Notes: generated by a model from the sequence alone, not told the origin. A stretch of 34,101 bases of DNA from a virus (IMGVR_UViG_3300035701_000156:1-34101); one strand, 5' to 3'. Positions 7,836-14,874 are shown, counted from the stretch's first letter. Program-made: numbers and translations.

Positions 7836-8582
7836 TCACTCGATAATTTGATTTGGATTGTACAATCTCTGATATAGATTTCGTAATGTAATTTCCTCCT
7901 CAATTAATGTTTTTTTATTTCGTATTTTTACAGTAGTTTCTCCATTCAAACAATATAATAAAGAAACAGACATACCACGACCTGTTGTCTCTGTAGTTGT
8001 TTGTGCAACTATACGACTACCGTTATCAAATTCGATACTCTGTTTATTATAGCTTGTAACTCCACAACGAATATGATCCGGGCATAATTCATATGCGTAT
8101 CGCAATCTCAACATAATTTCTTGAGCACCAGTATACTTGTGTGCTGCGATTAAAATCGTACTGTTATCAACAAACATCGCATACCATAAGAGATAACCTA
8201 CTGCGGTAGTAGTATTATGGCTTAATATATCATTTGAATAAAATCTATGATCTAAGGAATCAACCCCAACATCAAACATTTTTTCGCATTGTCCAGATGC
8301 TATTACTGACACAACTGGTTGAGGACCATTAATTGTCTGCACTTTATGAGCAGTAGTGAGATCTTTGACAAATATTTCATTCATATTTTCATCAAAAACT
8401 ATATGATCATCAGCACATTTTAAAATTAATCCGTTTATTAATGTTAAAGTATAAACTTCATATTCGATTGTTTGTTTTATATCATCGAGAGGTTCCCAAC
8501 CCGAATCAGTTTTAATATTCCATTCGTCGAGATCAATTACATCTTCAAATTTTCTGATTACTTGATTAGAAAGTTGATACAT
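7836..8582 (-). CDS. 17: Terminase large subunit, fragment 2: intein-1 C-piece + middle extein + intein-2 N-piece
   Basis: 248 residues in three parts. Residues 1-123 are the C-piece of intein 1, with a block-B-like CADDH (Ala where Thr is usual), block F MFDVGVDSLDHRFYSND and a canonical end ILSHN before +1 Thr. Residues 124-210 are terminase ATPase from TTTAVGYLLWYAMF (Walker A after the Lys) through AAHKYTGAQEIM to GRGMSVSLLY (the hydrophobic strand of Walker B). Residues 211-248 are the N-piece of intein 2, starting CLNGETTVKI and ending at the stop. This fragment must splice at both ends. It starts inside the end of the first endonuclease gene (25-nt overlap), with only a weak ribosome site (AAGAAG). 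Confidence 0.9.
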   Translation of the reverse strand: MYQLSNQVIRKFEDVIDLDEWNIKTDSGWEPLDDIKQTIEYEVYTLTLINGLILKCADDHIVFDENMNEIFVKDLTTAHKVQTINGPQPVVSVIASGQCEKMFDVGVDSLDHRFYSNDILSHNTTTAVGYLLWYAMFVDNSTILIAAHKYTGAQEIMLRLRYAYELCPDHIRCGVTSYNKQSIEFDNGSRIVAQTTTETTGRGMSVSLLYCLNGETTVKIRNKKTLIEEEITLRNLYQRLYNPNQIIE

Positions 8583-9758
8583 TTATCTATGACTTCTTGT
8601 TTGTTTTGTTTATATTCTTGTTCTGCGATATGTAACACTTGAAACCCTGCATGTTTAATTGCAATATCTCGTGCCTGTTCACGCTGAGGATTTGCTTTTG
8701 CTGAACCATGCCAATAATTACCATCGAATTCTATTATTTTTTTTAAACAAACATCAATAAAATCTGGTAAAATAAATGATTTTTCTAATTTTAATCTATA
8801 TTCTTTATTTTTATATTTTTTCATATTCTCACGTTCATATGTAGCAAAGTATATATTTTCTTTATCATTTAATTTTTGTATTAAAGAATTAAATAATTCT
8901 TGAGATATTTTTGAAAAATTTTGTTTTTTGAATGATTTTATCCATTTTTCAGTTTTTGCTAGGTGGCGGCGTGTACCATCCTCTTCTCCATACTTATTAA
9001 TAAAATATTTGAGATCTCGAGTCTGAGAGTGGGATTGCAATTTTTTAGCTTCTTCAATATTACCATTTGTTTGTAACATCCAATATTCAATAGTATTGAT
9101 ATATTTTTCTGGGTGATCTTTTCTTGATTGTCTTATATTCTTTACATGTTGTTCATTCCATTCTTTATTATATCCATGAATAAATTTTTTACTAAACTTT
9201 GAAAATTTTCCGTTATGTTGATATCCTGGATTATTGTTTCCCTGATTCATTTTTTTAATTTTATCACATGTAATTTCTGGTAATTGTAATTTTATTTTCA
9301 TATCTTTTGACGAAATGAATCCGTGCATTTTAGCATGTTGTTGAGTAATTTGTTTAACATGAGAAGTACAAAGAGGGCATTTAATATAATCAATATTTTC
9401 AATTCCTGTATTTTTGTTTTTTAACATCAGATCACTCCAGCATTTCACGCTACAATATTTTGCTCTTTTATTTCCTATAAAAGGTAAATTACAATTTATA
9501 CAAACTAATTGCCGTAAATTACTTTGTGTTCTGAATATCATTCGACATTTGATTGAACAAGTTTTAGCCACATTTGATTTGGTAAGAAAAATTTTATTGC
9601 ATAACTTACAATGTTTTTCTTTCGTATTGTGAGATGTCTGGTAATGTATGTCCGTCTCTTTTTGCTTTTTCATATTCGTATAATTTTCCAACTGGGATAT
9701 CATATATTTTTCCTGTATATTTGTTCATTATGCATATATTTATACTTTTCTCAAAACA
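8214..9758 (-). mobile_element. Fractured intein 1 element: split intein plus free-standing endonuclease, inserted in Walker A
   Basis: The element spans the first intein Cys codon (9758-9756) to the terminal Asn codon (8216-8214), 1545 bp. It holds a 50-residue N-piece ending at TAA 9608-9606, an out-of-frame endonuclease (9703-8558) and a 123-residue C-piece (8582-8214). Removal restores GRQLGK + TTTAVG, the terminase Walker A motif, corresponding to SRQLGKTT in T4 gp17. Confidence 0.9.
8558..9703 (-). CDS. Vsr-like homing endonuclease with zinc-finger N-terminus, inside fractured intein 1
   Basis: 381 residues. The N-terminus has several Cys pairs (CKLCNKIF, CSIKC, CINCNLPF, CSVKC, CPLC followed by HAKMH), consistent with zinc-binding DNA-recognition modules. 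The nuclease core is near the C-terminus: Asp in SFILPDFIDV, Glu and His in KIIEFDGNYWHGSA, then a terminal helix/strand FQVLHIAEQEY. The start at 9703 is favoured because AGGAAA lies 8 nt upstream, whereas the next Met (9673) has no such site. The first 98 nt therefore overlap the intein N-piece in another frame, and the last 25 nt overlap fragment 2. The likely job is homing of the intein element into empty terminase genes. Confidence 0.82.
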   Translation of the reverse strand: MISQLENYTNMKKQKETDIHYQTSHNTKEKHCKLCNKIFLTKSNVAKTCSIKCRMIFRTQSNLRQLVCINCNLPFIGNKRAKYCSVKCWSDLMLKNKNTGIENIDYIKCPLCTSHVKQITQQHAKMHGFISSKDMKIKLQLPEITCDKIKKMNQGNNNPGYQHNGKFSKFSKKFIHGYNKEWNEQHVKNIRQSRKDHPEKYINTIEYWMLQTNGNIEEAKKLQSHSQTRDLKYFINKYGEEDGTRRHLAKTEKWIKSFKKQNFSKISQELFNSLIQKLNDKENIYFATYERENMKKYKNKEYRLKLEKSFILPDFIDVCLKKIIEFDGNYWHGSAKANPQREQARDIAIKHAGFQVLHIAEQEYKQNKQEVIDKCINFLIK

Positions 9759-10022
9759 TTTCCCTAATTGCCTCCCTAATAAATTCGCACTGAATCTATT
9801 TTTATGATAATTTTCTAGTAATTTTTGTTGATAATCATATGCGTGATATCGTAATTTACCTCTTAATGGATGTTGAATATAGAAGAAATTTTCTAAAAAA
9901 TAATCTGGGCCAGTATCAAGATCCTGACATTTCAGTAAATCTTGAATATCATTTTCTGTCCAACGTTGAATAGTATGTGGACGTTTTATCAACACCCCAT
10001 CAAAGTAATTTTTTGAAGCCAT
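9606..10022 (-). CDS. 17: Terminase large subunit, fragment 1: N-terminal extein fused to intein-1 N-piece
   Basis: 138 residues. Residues 1-88 are the N-terminal terminase region, ending YDYQQKLLENYHKNRFSAN and then LLGRQLGK, the first part of Walker A. Residues 89-138 begin with the nucleophile Cys (CFEKSINICIMNKYTGK) and form the intein N-piece, ending at TAA. The ATPase P-loop Lys is thus the last extein residue. Alone this polypeptide cannot bind ATP; it should be joined to fragment 2 by trans-splicing. Terminase packages DNA into the prohead by ATP-driven translocation and cuts the concatemer. A terminator followed by a late-type box (TGTAAATA, 4 nt before ATG) stands in front, so the gene starts its own transcription unit. 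Confidence 0.9.
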   Translation of the reverse strand: MASKNYFDGVLIKRPHTIQRWTENDIQDLLKCQDLDTGPDYFLENFFYIQHPLRGKLRYHAYDYQQKLLENYHKNRFSANLLGRQLGKCFEKSINICIMNKYTGKIYDIPVGKLYEYEKAKRDGHTLPDISQYERKTL

Positions 10023-10026
10023 ATTG

Positions 10027-10034
10027 TATTTACA
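10027..10034 (-). promoter_or_regulatory. Late-type promoter TGTAAATA, 4 nt before the terminase ATG
   Basis: One mismatch to TATAAATA on the minus strand, followed by CAAT and ATG. It lies directly after a strong terminator, a layout expected for a new transcription unit. No ribosome site fits between box and ATG, again pointing to a leaderless mRNA. Confidence 0.5.
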
Positions 10035-10037
10035 AAT

Positions 10038-10061
10038 AAAATAGCCCCGGAGGGCTATTTT
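10038..10061 (-). terminator. Rho-independent terminator (10-bp stem)
   Basis: AAAATAGCCC and GGGCTATTTT form a perfect 10-bp stem with loop CGGA. In the minus direction the stem is followed by U-rich sequence, so it ends transcription of the 560-residue gene upstream of the terminase. The A/T flanks make it usable in both directions. Confidence 0.85.
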
Positions 10062-10101
10062 TGTCTTTATAAGTTACCGACACGCGGTAGTTTGTTTAAC
10101 T

Positions 10102-11784
10102 TCAGGCACCTTCTTCTCTTTTTAAATTTTTCCACATTGCAGCGGCCGCAACTGCTTTGCCTTTTTCTTTGCTACCATATTTCTTTGCCGCTTTAGAAGC
10201 CACCTTATCAAAGTTGCCTTTTCCGATATCTTTACCAGACTTTGCTTTCTTAACCACTGAAGATTTTTCTTTTTTAGATAATCCAGCACTTGGTTTCCCT
10301 TCACGTACGTCGGCTTTCGAAAAGAATTTTTCATGTGCTTTTCCATATCCTGCTTTACGTTTTAATTCTATACCTTGATGTGCTTTGGCTGTACCATAAT
10401 CTCCGCTATTACGTGCTACTCGTGCCGCTGTACCATGCCTATTATAATCTTTAAACGCGGCATCGGCGTAATTACCTAATGTTCCTTTGCTTAATTCGTT
10501 CGTTTGTACTTCGTCAGAAGAGTGAGTTTCTGAAGTTACCAATCCGATTACTTTTGCTTCATTATCTAAAGAATGTAATCTCTGCATTACTCTGATCTTT
10601 GTACCTTTATCTAAACCTGGACTACGTAATATGTCTTGCAATGCTTTCCTGCGAGCCATGTAATCTTCTTTATCAGCTATCTGAGTGTCTAATTCTAAAA
10701 GTATTTTAGAAAATACTTTATCAGTTGCTTCTTTTATTTTTTTTTCCTTAGATGTTTCAGTAAATTTTTTATAATCTGTAAATAATATTGATTCTGTAGT
10801 ATCTATAACTTCATGAACTGGATTAACGGCTCTTACTGGCAATTCACCAAATGAGTTATTAATATCCCCTAACTGTTTTACAGGATCTTGTTTTATTCTT
10901 TCATGTGGACTATTATCAAAAGATCGATTCATTGAATCTTCATCCATCTCTGGTTCATCAGTTGAGACATCAATCATATCACGCATTGGTGGCATCATAT
11001 TTCCATCATTGTGTTCTCCTCCTGGTTCTTTTTCTATTGCAGCAACAGCAACTGGTTCTTCTGGCTCCATTTGTCCAGCCGGTTCTATTGGCATGTGTTC
11101 TGGTCCAACTTGGTGTACCCCTGCTAAACTCATAATATCTTTTAACATACCTGATATTTCTTGTCCACTGGTTGCAGTAATACTAATATCTTCGTTTGTT
11201 TTTTCTTTGGTTAGTCCACACTCTTCTATCGTTTTTCTAACTCCTGATAGATAACGCAAGCTTTCTAAGGACAATGTCTCATACGTGTTTTCTTTTTTCA
11301 TGTCTATTCCTTCCATTGGCGCTGGATCATCTTGATCATGCGGATCTTGTGAATTATGTTGATTGCTGGCAGCGATCATTTGTTTTAATACAGAGTCAAA
11401 TCCCTTAATTGCCTGGTCATGAAACATAGCGACTTTATAAGATTTATACTTTTGAACCATTTCCTTAGCTTCTTGTCTAAGTTTTTTTATTACTGATATT
11501 AGTTTTCTCGGATCATCACCCGCTACTGCTTTGGCAATATCTCTATATGTTCGACCACCATAGTTACCTGTTCTAAAAATTGAATCATAATAAGGGTGGT
11601 CGATTCCGAATGCTTCATCAACTGCGGTGTCTTGTGTATCACCGTTAACATTTGAAAGTGGACTCATCGAAGAACCGCTAGTTGCCGGCATCATATTTCC
11701 CAACTCTTCTGATACTGGTTTACTTATATCTGTATTTTTAGAATCTAATTCAGCCAGTCGAGTTATAACATCACCCATATTCAT
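10102..11784 (-). CDS. Acidic phage protein of unknown function with basic C-terminus (probable virion protein)
   Basis: 560 residues, low complexity in places. The N-terminus MNMGDVITRLAELD has a Leu-x-Glu that could be a prohead-protease site. Residues ~50-135 contain a globular-looking helical segment (YDSIFRTGNYGGRTYRDIAK, then KLRQEAKEMVQKYKSYK). Two short motifs, LRYLSGVR (176-183) and IMSLAGV (217-223), resemble the ILKLSGI at the end of the 872-residue protein. A long acidic Pro/Met-rich linker follows. The last 60 residues are Lys-rich with FDKVASKAAKKYGSKEKG, a tail type often seen in T4-like marine phage proteins. The start at 11784 has an AGGAAA ribosome site. It lies first after the gp16/gp4 block and ends at a terminator. 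Function not recognised. Confidence 0.65.
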   Translation of the reverse strand: MNMGDVITRLAELDSKNTDISKPVSEELGNMMPATSGSSMSPLSNVNGDTQDTAVDEAFGIDHPYYDSIFRTGNYGGRTYRDIAKAVAGDDPRKLISVIKKLRQEAKEMVQKYKSYKVAMFHDQAIKGFDSVLKQMIAASNQHNSQDPHDQDDPAPMEGIDMKKENTYETLSLESLRYLSGVRKTIEECGLTKEKTNEDISITATSGQEISGMLKDIMSLAGVHQVGPEHMPIEPAGQMEPEEPVAVAAIEKEPGGEHNDGNMMPPMRDMIDVSTDEPEMDEDSMNRSFDNSPHERIKQDPVKQLGDINNSFGELPVRAVNPVHEVIDTTESILFTDYKKFTETSKEKKIKEATDKVFSKILLELDTQIADKEDYMARRKALQDILRSPGLDKGTKIRVMQRLHSLDNEAKVIGLVTSETHSSDEVQTNELSKGTLGNYADAAFKDYNRHGTAARVARNSGDYGTAKAHQGIELKRKAGYGKAHEKFFSKADVREGKPSAGLSKKEKSSVVKKAKSGKDIGKGNFDKVASKAAKKYGSKEKGKAVAAAAMWKNLKREEGA

Positions 11785-11786
11785 TG

Positions 11787-12389
11787 TTATTTCCTAAGAC
11801 CTTCGGCTGGTTTTAAAACACTACTTTTTCCTGCTTCTGTATCTGTATTAAATTTTGCGGCAGTTTGTTCAGGAATAACTTCACCGCGTTCTTTACGTTG
11901 AAGTTTTAGAATATCATTTAGTTCTTTAACAAATCCGGAGTTATATTTGTCTCCGTAAAATTCTTCAAATTTAGCATTTGGTGATTCTTTATATTCAGAA
12001 TCGGTTAATAATGCTTCTTTTCTTTTCTCATCCTTTGGTGCTTGATACTCTTCGTATGGCTCATCTGGTCTACGAACAACTACCGCATCTTTTGTAAGAT
12101 TCATATTAGAAGTAATATATTCTTGTAATTCCCACTGGGTAGAAGGGTAATCTAGAGTAACTTCGTAAATACTAACTTCTGCATTTTTTATTCTTGGAAA
12201 ATCTAAAGGTAATGCTTGTATTGGTGTTTTACCTACTTTTTTAAATCCGCTTACTTGGAATTTACTCAGTAAGGCCTCCATTGTACCTTCTTGTTCTTTA
12301 GAAACCTCTCCCGCAACTTTAATGCGAAAATCATACTTTTTAGAGCCCTCTGATAGATAATCTTTGAAATTTTTCATATTGGTGTCCAT
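11787..12389 (-). CDS. Probable virion protein with T4-type capsid-targeting N-terminus
   Basis: 200 residues; function not recognised, though similar proteins accompany gp16 in marine T4-like phages. From the internal Met5 the start reads MKNFKDYLSEGSKK, which resembles the capsid-targeting peptide of T4 internal proteins (MKTYQEFIAEA), cut by the prohead protease after Leu/Ile-x-Glu. The middle has a ferredoxin-like feel: FRIKVAGEVS, then EVSIYEVTLDYPSTQWELQEY. The C-terminal part (130-200) is charged and probably disordered. The stop is 3 nt before the next gene. A GATAAATA box, made from the end of gp16, lies 6 nt before the ATG at 12389; Met5 at 12377 is an alternative start. Confidence 0.65.
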   Translation of the reverse strand: MDTNMKNFKDYLSEGSKKYDFRIKVAGEVSKEQEGTMEALLSKFQVSGFKKVGKTPIQALPLDFPRIKNAEVSIYEVTLDYPSTQWELQEYITSNMNLTKDAVVVRRPDEPYEEYQAPKDEKRKEALLTDSEYKESPNAKFEEFYGDKYNSGFVKELNDILKLQRKERGEVIPEQTAAKFNTDTEAGKSSVLKPAEGLRK

Positions 12390-12394
12390 ATGAG

Positions 12395-12874
12395 TTATTT
12401 ATCAAGTTTTTTAAGTTTTTCAAGGATACTATTCCGATCAGTCATAATAAAACCTTTCCCGTCAATGCTTCTTTCTCGCGGATATTGATCCTTTTTTTCT
12501 TCTATTGCTAGTTTTTTTAATTGTAGATCTACCATTTTTAATTTTTTATCAATCTTTAAAGATTTGGCATTAATAGCGGCATTCATCATATTAGCTGCCA
12601 CTTCGAACATTCTGGCTCCATAACGAGCTTCGACATTCATCCCTAAATCCATTAAATCATCGTATGCTTTCTCTGCTTTATTAGCTAAACTATCTAATTC
12701 AGAGTCACTCATATCACCTAGTCCCTTTACTCTAGGTAATGCTGCTGAAATCTTATCAAACTCTTCAAGTTTTTCTTGTAGATTAATCGTAGGAATAATA
12801 GGCAGTTTTTCCGCAGTGATCACTTTTTCTTCTATTGATTTGATATCTAACAGTTCTTCCAATTTCTTTGTCAT
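12395..12874 (-). CDS. 16: Terminase small subunit, T4 gp16-like
   Basis: 159 residues, close to the 164 of T4 gp16. It is largely helical: an acidic N-terminus (LEELLDIKSIEE), a central helical pair (GDMSDSELDSLANKAEKAYD, then ARYGARMFEVAANMMNAAI) and a Lys-rich coiled segment. Small terminase forms rings that regulate the large subunit and help recognise or start packaging. It overlaps gp4 by 4 nt and has an AGGTAA site upstream. The call rests on size, helical pattern, the MFEVAANMM-type core and position next to gp4 and the large terminase. Confidence 0.72.
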   Translation of the reverse strand: MTKKLEELLDIKSIEEKVITAEKLPIIPTINLQEKLEEFDKISAALPRVKGLGDMSDSELDSLANKAEKAYDDLMDLGMNVEARYGARMFEVAANMMNAAINAKSLKIDKKLKMVDLQLKKLAIEEKKDQYPRERSIDGKGFIMTDRNSILEKLKKLDK

Positions 12875-13311
12875 ATTTTTTTACCTGTGTGATATAATTG
12901 GTGTTCAGTGATGATTCTAAATTGCATGCCATTCTGTTTACAATATGCCCTGGCCACTTCCCATTTCACCATATTTCTAACATACTGGGCTTGGTTGTAT
13001 TTATTTTTACCTACATTCTCTTTCAATGTTTGATTTGCAGGCTTAATTTCCCATACTTCTGCTCTTTTTTTCTTTTGATTGTCTTCGAATATAACAAGAA
13101 AATCTGGTACATAAATTGTATTCTTACCAGTTAATGGATCTCTATAAGGTATTCTTATACTTTCACTTGCCCATTGGAGTATGGCGTTGTTTTCGTCGCA
13201 CATTTTACATACACTTAATTCCCAAGAACTTCTATAGGTTGGATTTTTTAAACCTATATATTTTTCAGGATTTTTTAAATTGTATTTTCCTTGACTATAC
13301 TTAAAACTCAT
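12871..13311 (-). CDS. 4: Head completion protein/nuclease, T4 gp4-like
   Basis: 146 residues, matching the length of T4 gp4 (150). Shared landmarks are YRSSWE near residue 27, WASESIRIPY near 48, and the PD-(D/E)xK-type core with Asp in IYVPDFLV and Glu-x-Lys in EVWEIKPAN. The C-terminal FRIITEHQL matches FRILTEDGL of T4 gp4. The protein completes the filled head before tail joining and has a nuclease fold. Its start overlaps the stop of the upstream gene by 4 nt, consistent with translational coupling, and it overlaps gp16 by 4 nt. Confidence 0.85.
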   Translation of the reverse strand: MSFKYSQGKYNLKNPEKYIGLKNPTYRSSWELSVCKMCDENNAILQWASESIRIPYRDPLTGKNTIYVPDFLVIFEDNQKKKRAEVWEIKPANQTLKENVGKNKYNQAQYVRNMVKWEVARAYCKQNGMQFRIITEHQLYHTGKKI

Positions 13312-13688
13312 AATAAAATATTTCGTGCAACCTCATCTGATGGGAGGTATTTCTGTGTCACTCCAATTAAACTTGTTTTGAATCTATTATAATTTAAAAT
13401 TTCAGCAACAAGTCCGCTAATTGCTACATTAGTTAATCCCTTTAACGTTCCCATAATTTCCATTGGATTATAATTATCTTTTTTTGCTTGTTTAAGAATT
13501 GTTATAGCAGTTGATTCTGCCGCAACATCATCAAATCCTCTTTTTTGAAAAAATCCGGTCATTACAATCAATTCATCATTATTAAGGTTGATGGTTGGTT
13601 GATAATATTGATCAAATACTAGTACAGTAGGGTCAGAACTTGATGCTGTTCTTTCTTGAGGAATATTATTAGAATTCTGAGATGTCAT
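13308..13688 (-). CDS. Conserved phage protein of unknown function
   Basis: 126 residues. A disordered N-terminus of about 35 residues precedes a compact helical domain: LNNDELIVMTGFFQKRGFDD, AESTAITILKQAKKDNYNP and VAEILNYNRFKTSLIG. The same pattern (helix, FF-x-K-[RK]-GF, AITILKQAK, EILNYNR) recurs in marine T4-like phages next to structural genes, without an assigned role. A TAGGAAA ribosome site precedes the ATG. It sits 1 nt after the tube-like gene and overlaps gp4 by 4 nt, so it belongs to the morphogenesis operon. Confidence 0.65.
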   Translation of the reverse strand: MTSQNSNNIPQERTASSSDPTVLVFDQYYQPTINLNNDELIVMTGFFQKRGFDDVAAESTAITILKQAKKDNYNPMEIMGTLKGLTNVAISGLVAEILNYNRFKTSLIGVTQKYLPSDEVARNILL

Positions 13689-13689
13689 A

Positions 13690-14856
13690 TTAATTTCCTA
13701 GCTGTGACTGAGTTGCCTGTGTTTGGTTATTTGTGCTAGAGTTTTTACCAGTGAAAAAATTTGCGCCTATAGGTGCTGTTGTTTGAGTAACTCCAGGTAT
13801 TGCCCCTTGAGGAGAATGCGCCGCTGAAATACCACCCAACACACCCCCTAATATACTAAAACCTTCTTGTGTTACTCCAGCGACAGACATGTTGCTAACA
13901 TTTCTACCTATATTAGCTCCTTTTATAACAGTGTTCAACATATCCATTGGGCTTGCTCCTGGATTATTAAGATCCCCAAAAATTTCAATTGCCCCTGGTA
14001 TAATACCCCCAGGCCCAAATAAACTATTTGTTCCTACCCCACCAATACTTAACGGGCTAGGACTATTATCATAATGATCTCTATTGAATCCAGGGGTGTC
14101 TGCGGTTATTTTATTTGATTGACTAGTATTATAAATTAATGTTTCGTATTCTACAGTCATCTTGCTAGTCATAAGACGATTACCTTCAGTTTGATTCAAT
14201 TGGTCATGTGCCCATTCTTTTATTTTAGGATTAACTATTTTAAAAGATGTATACTTTTTCTTATGGAGTTGATAAACATCTATCGATGTAAAGAAAGGAA
14301 CACCTTGATTATTATTATCTAAACCATAAGAATAACTTGTTTGCTGATTATGTTCACTATACTTTGAATCAGTATATTTTGGTACTATTGTTGGAGCAAC
14401 GGTAAGTTTTCCACTATCAACACTATCTGCAAAATAATATTGATAATAACTTTTCCATAAATCTATAGTAACATTCGCCATATCATCGTGAAAGACTAAT
14501 GATATTGGACTATAATTAATTTTCTTTTGAATAATCGTTTTTCTATTGTATTGATTCAGGGTTTCAGTATCAATTGTAAATTTAGGAAGATCAACACTTT
14601 TGGCTAATAATCCGATATTTCCTTTATATCTCTTATACCAAGTTTCAAGACTTCTACGTAAAGCGGCAGGGTAAAGAGAATTATTAAATTGTAATAAAAC
14701 TGGATTGATGTTTAAAACTACATAATAAATCCATGCTGCTTTTGGAGTGAGCTCGTAAGAATTAGTAACATACAATCTTGAAGCATGTTGAAAATCCTTA
14801 AGATTCCCTGATCCATTAACTGCCTGTTCGAGAAAATTTACGAAAGCATTTGCCAT
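13690..14856 (-). CDS. Tail-tube-fold protein, probable baseplate-tube junction or tube cap (gp54/gp48 type)
   Basis: 388 residues. The N-terminal ~200 residues follow the tail-tube pattern also found in the neighbouring gp19-like protein: a strand with DLPKFTIDTETLNQYNRKT, then INYSPISLVFHDDMANVTID, comparable to PVSIVIRDDVSGAV in the tube protein. The C-terminal ~150 residues are Gly/Ser/Asn-rich and look flexible. In T4 the junction protein gp54 (320 residues) and tube cap gp48 (364) are tube-fold paralogues, so this is the likely class; which of the two cannot be decided here. GCTAAATA ends 5 nt before the ATG and a terminator precedes that box. Confidence 0.55.
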   Translation of the reverse strand: MANAFVNFLEQAVNGSGNLKDFQHASRLYVTNSYELTPKAAWIYYVVLNINPVLLQFNNSLYPAALRRSLETWYKRYKGNIGLLAKSVDLPKFTIDTETLNQYNRKTIIQKKINYSPISLVFHDDMANVTIDLWKSYYQYYFADSVDSGKLTVAPTIVPKYTDSKYSEHNQQTSYSYGLDNNNQGVPFFTSIDVYQLHKKKYTSFKIVNPKIKEWAHDQLNQTEGNRLMTSKMTVEYETLIYNTSQSNKITADTPGFNRDHYDNSPSPLSIGGVGTNSLFGPGGIIPGAIEIFGDLNNPGASPMDMLNTVIKGANIGRNVSNMSVAGVTQEGFSILGGVLGGISAAHSPQGAIPGVTQTTAPIGANFFTGKNSSTNNQTQATQSQLGN

Positions 14857-14861
14857 ACCAT

Positions 14862-14869
14862 TATTTAGC
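14862..14869 (-). promoter_or_regulatory. Late-type box GCTAAATA, 5 nt before the ATG at 14856
   Basis: It retains the TAAATA core with two mismatches at the first positions. It follows the tail-tube terminator and has the same 5-nt spacing to the ATG as the exact TATAAATA boxes at 7814 and 22526. Confidence 0.4.
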
Positions 14870-14874
14870 CAAAT

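Larger units (their letters stand above)
6577..7952 (-). mobile_element. Fractured intein 2 element: split intein plus free-standing endonuclease, inserted in Walker B
   Basis: The element runs from the first intein Cys codon (7952) to the terminal Asn codon (6577), 1376 bp. It contains a 38-residue N-piece (7952-7839, CLNGETTVKIRN...), a stop at 7838-7836, a late promoter, an endonuclease gene and a 110-residue C-piece (6906-6577). The host protein sequence is restored as LLY + CDEFAY, the Walker B motif. Its length is not a multiple of three, so it cannot be read through as a single intein. Confidence 0.9.

Noticed and set aside
6577-7952. A group I intron at the Walker B break
   Set aside because: Protein-level intein blocks are clear on both sides (Cys1, TSGH, terminal Asn, +1 Cys), and I see no intron core pairing. 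An intron would not need these residues.
8558-9703. Endonuclease 1 as an in-frame domain of a normal one-piece intein
   Set aside because: The intein N-piece stops at 9608-9606, the endonuclease uses another frame with its own start and ribosome site, and the C-piece has its own start. The element length is a multiple of three, but the pieces are not in one open frame.
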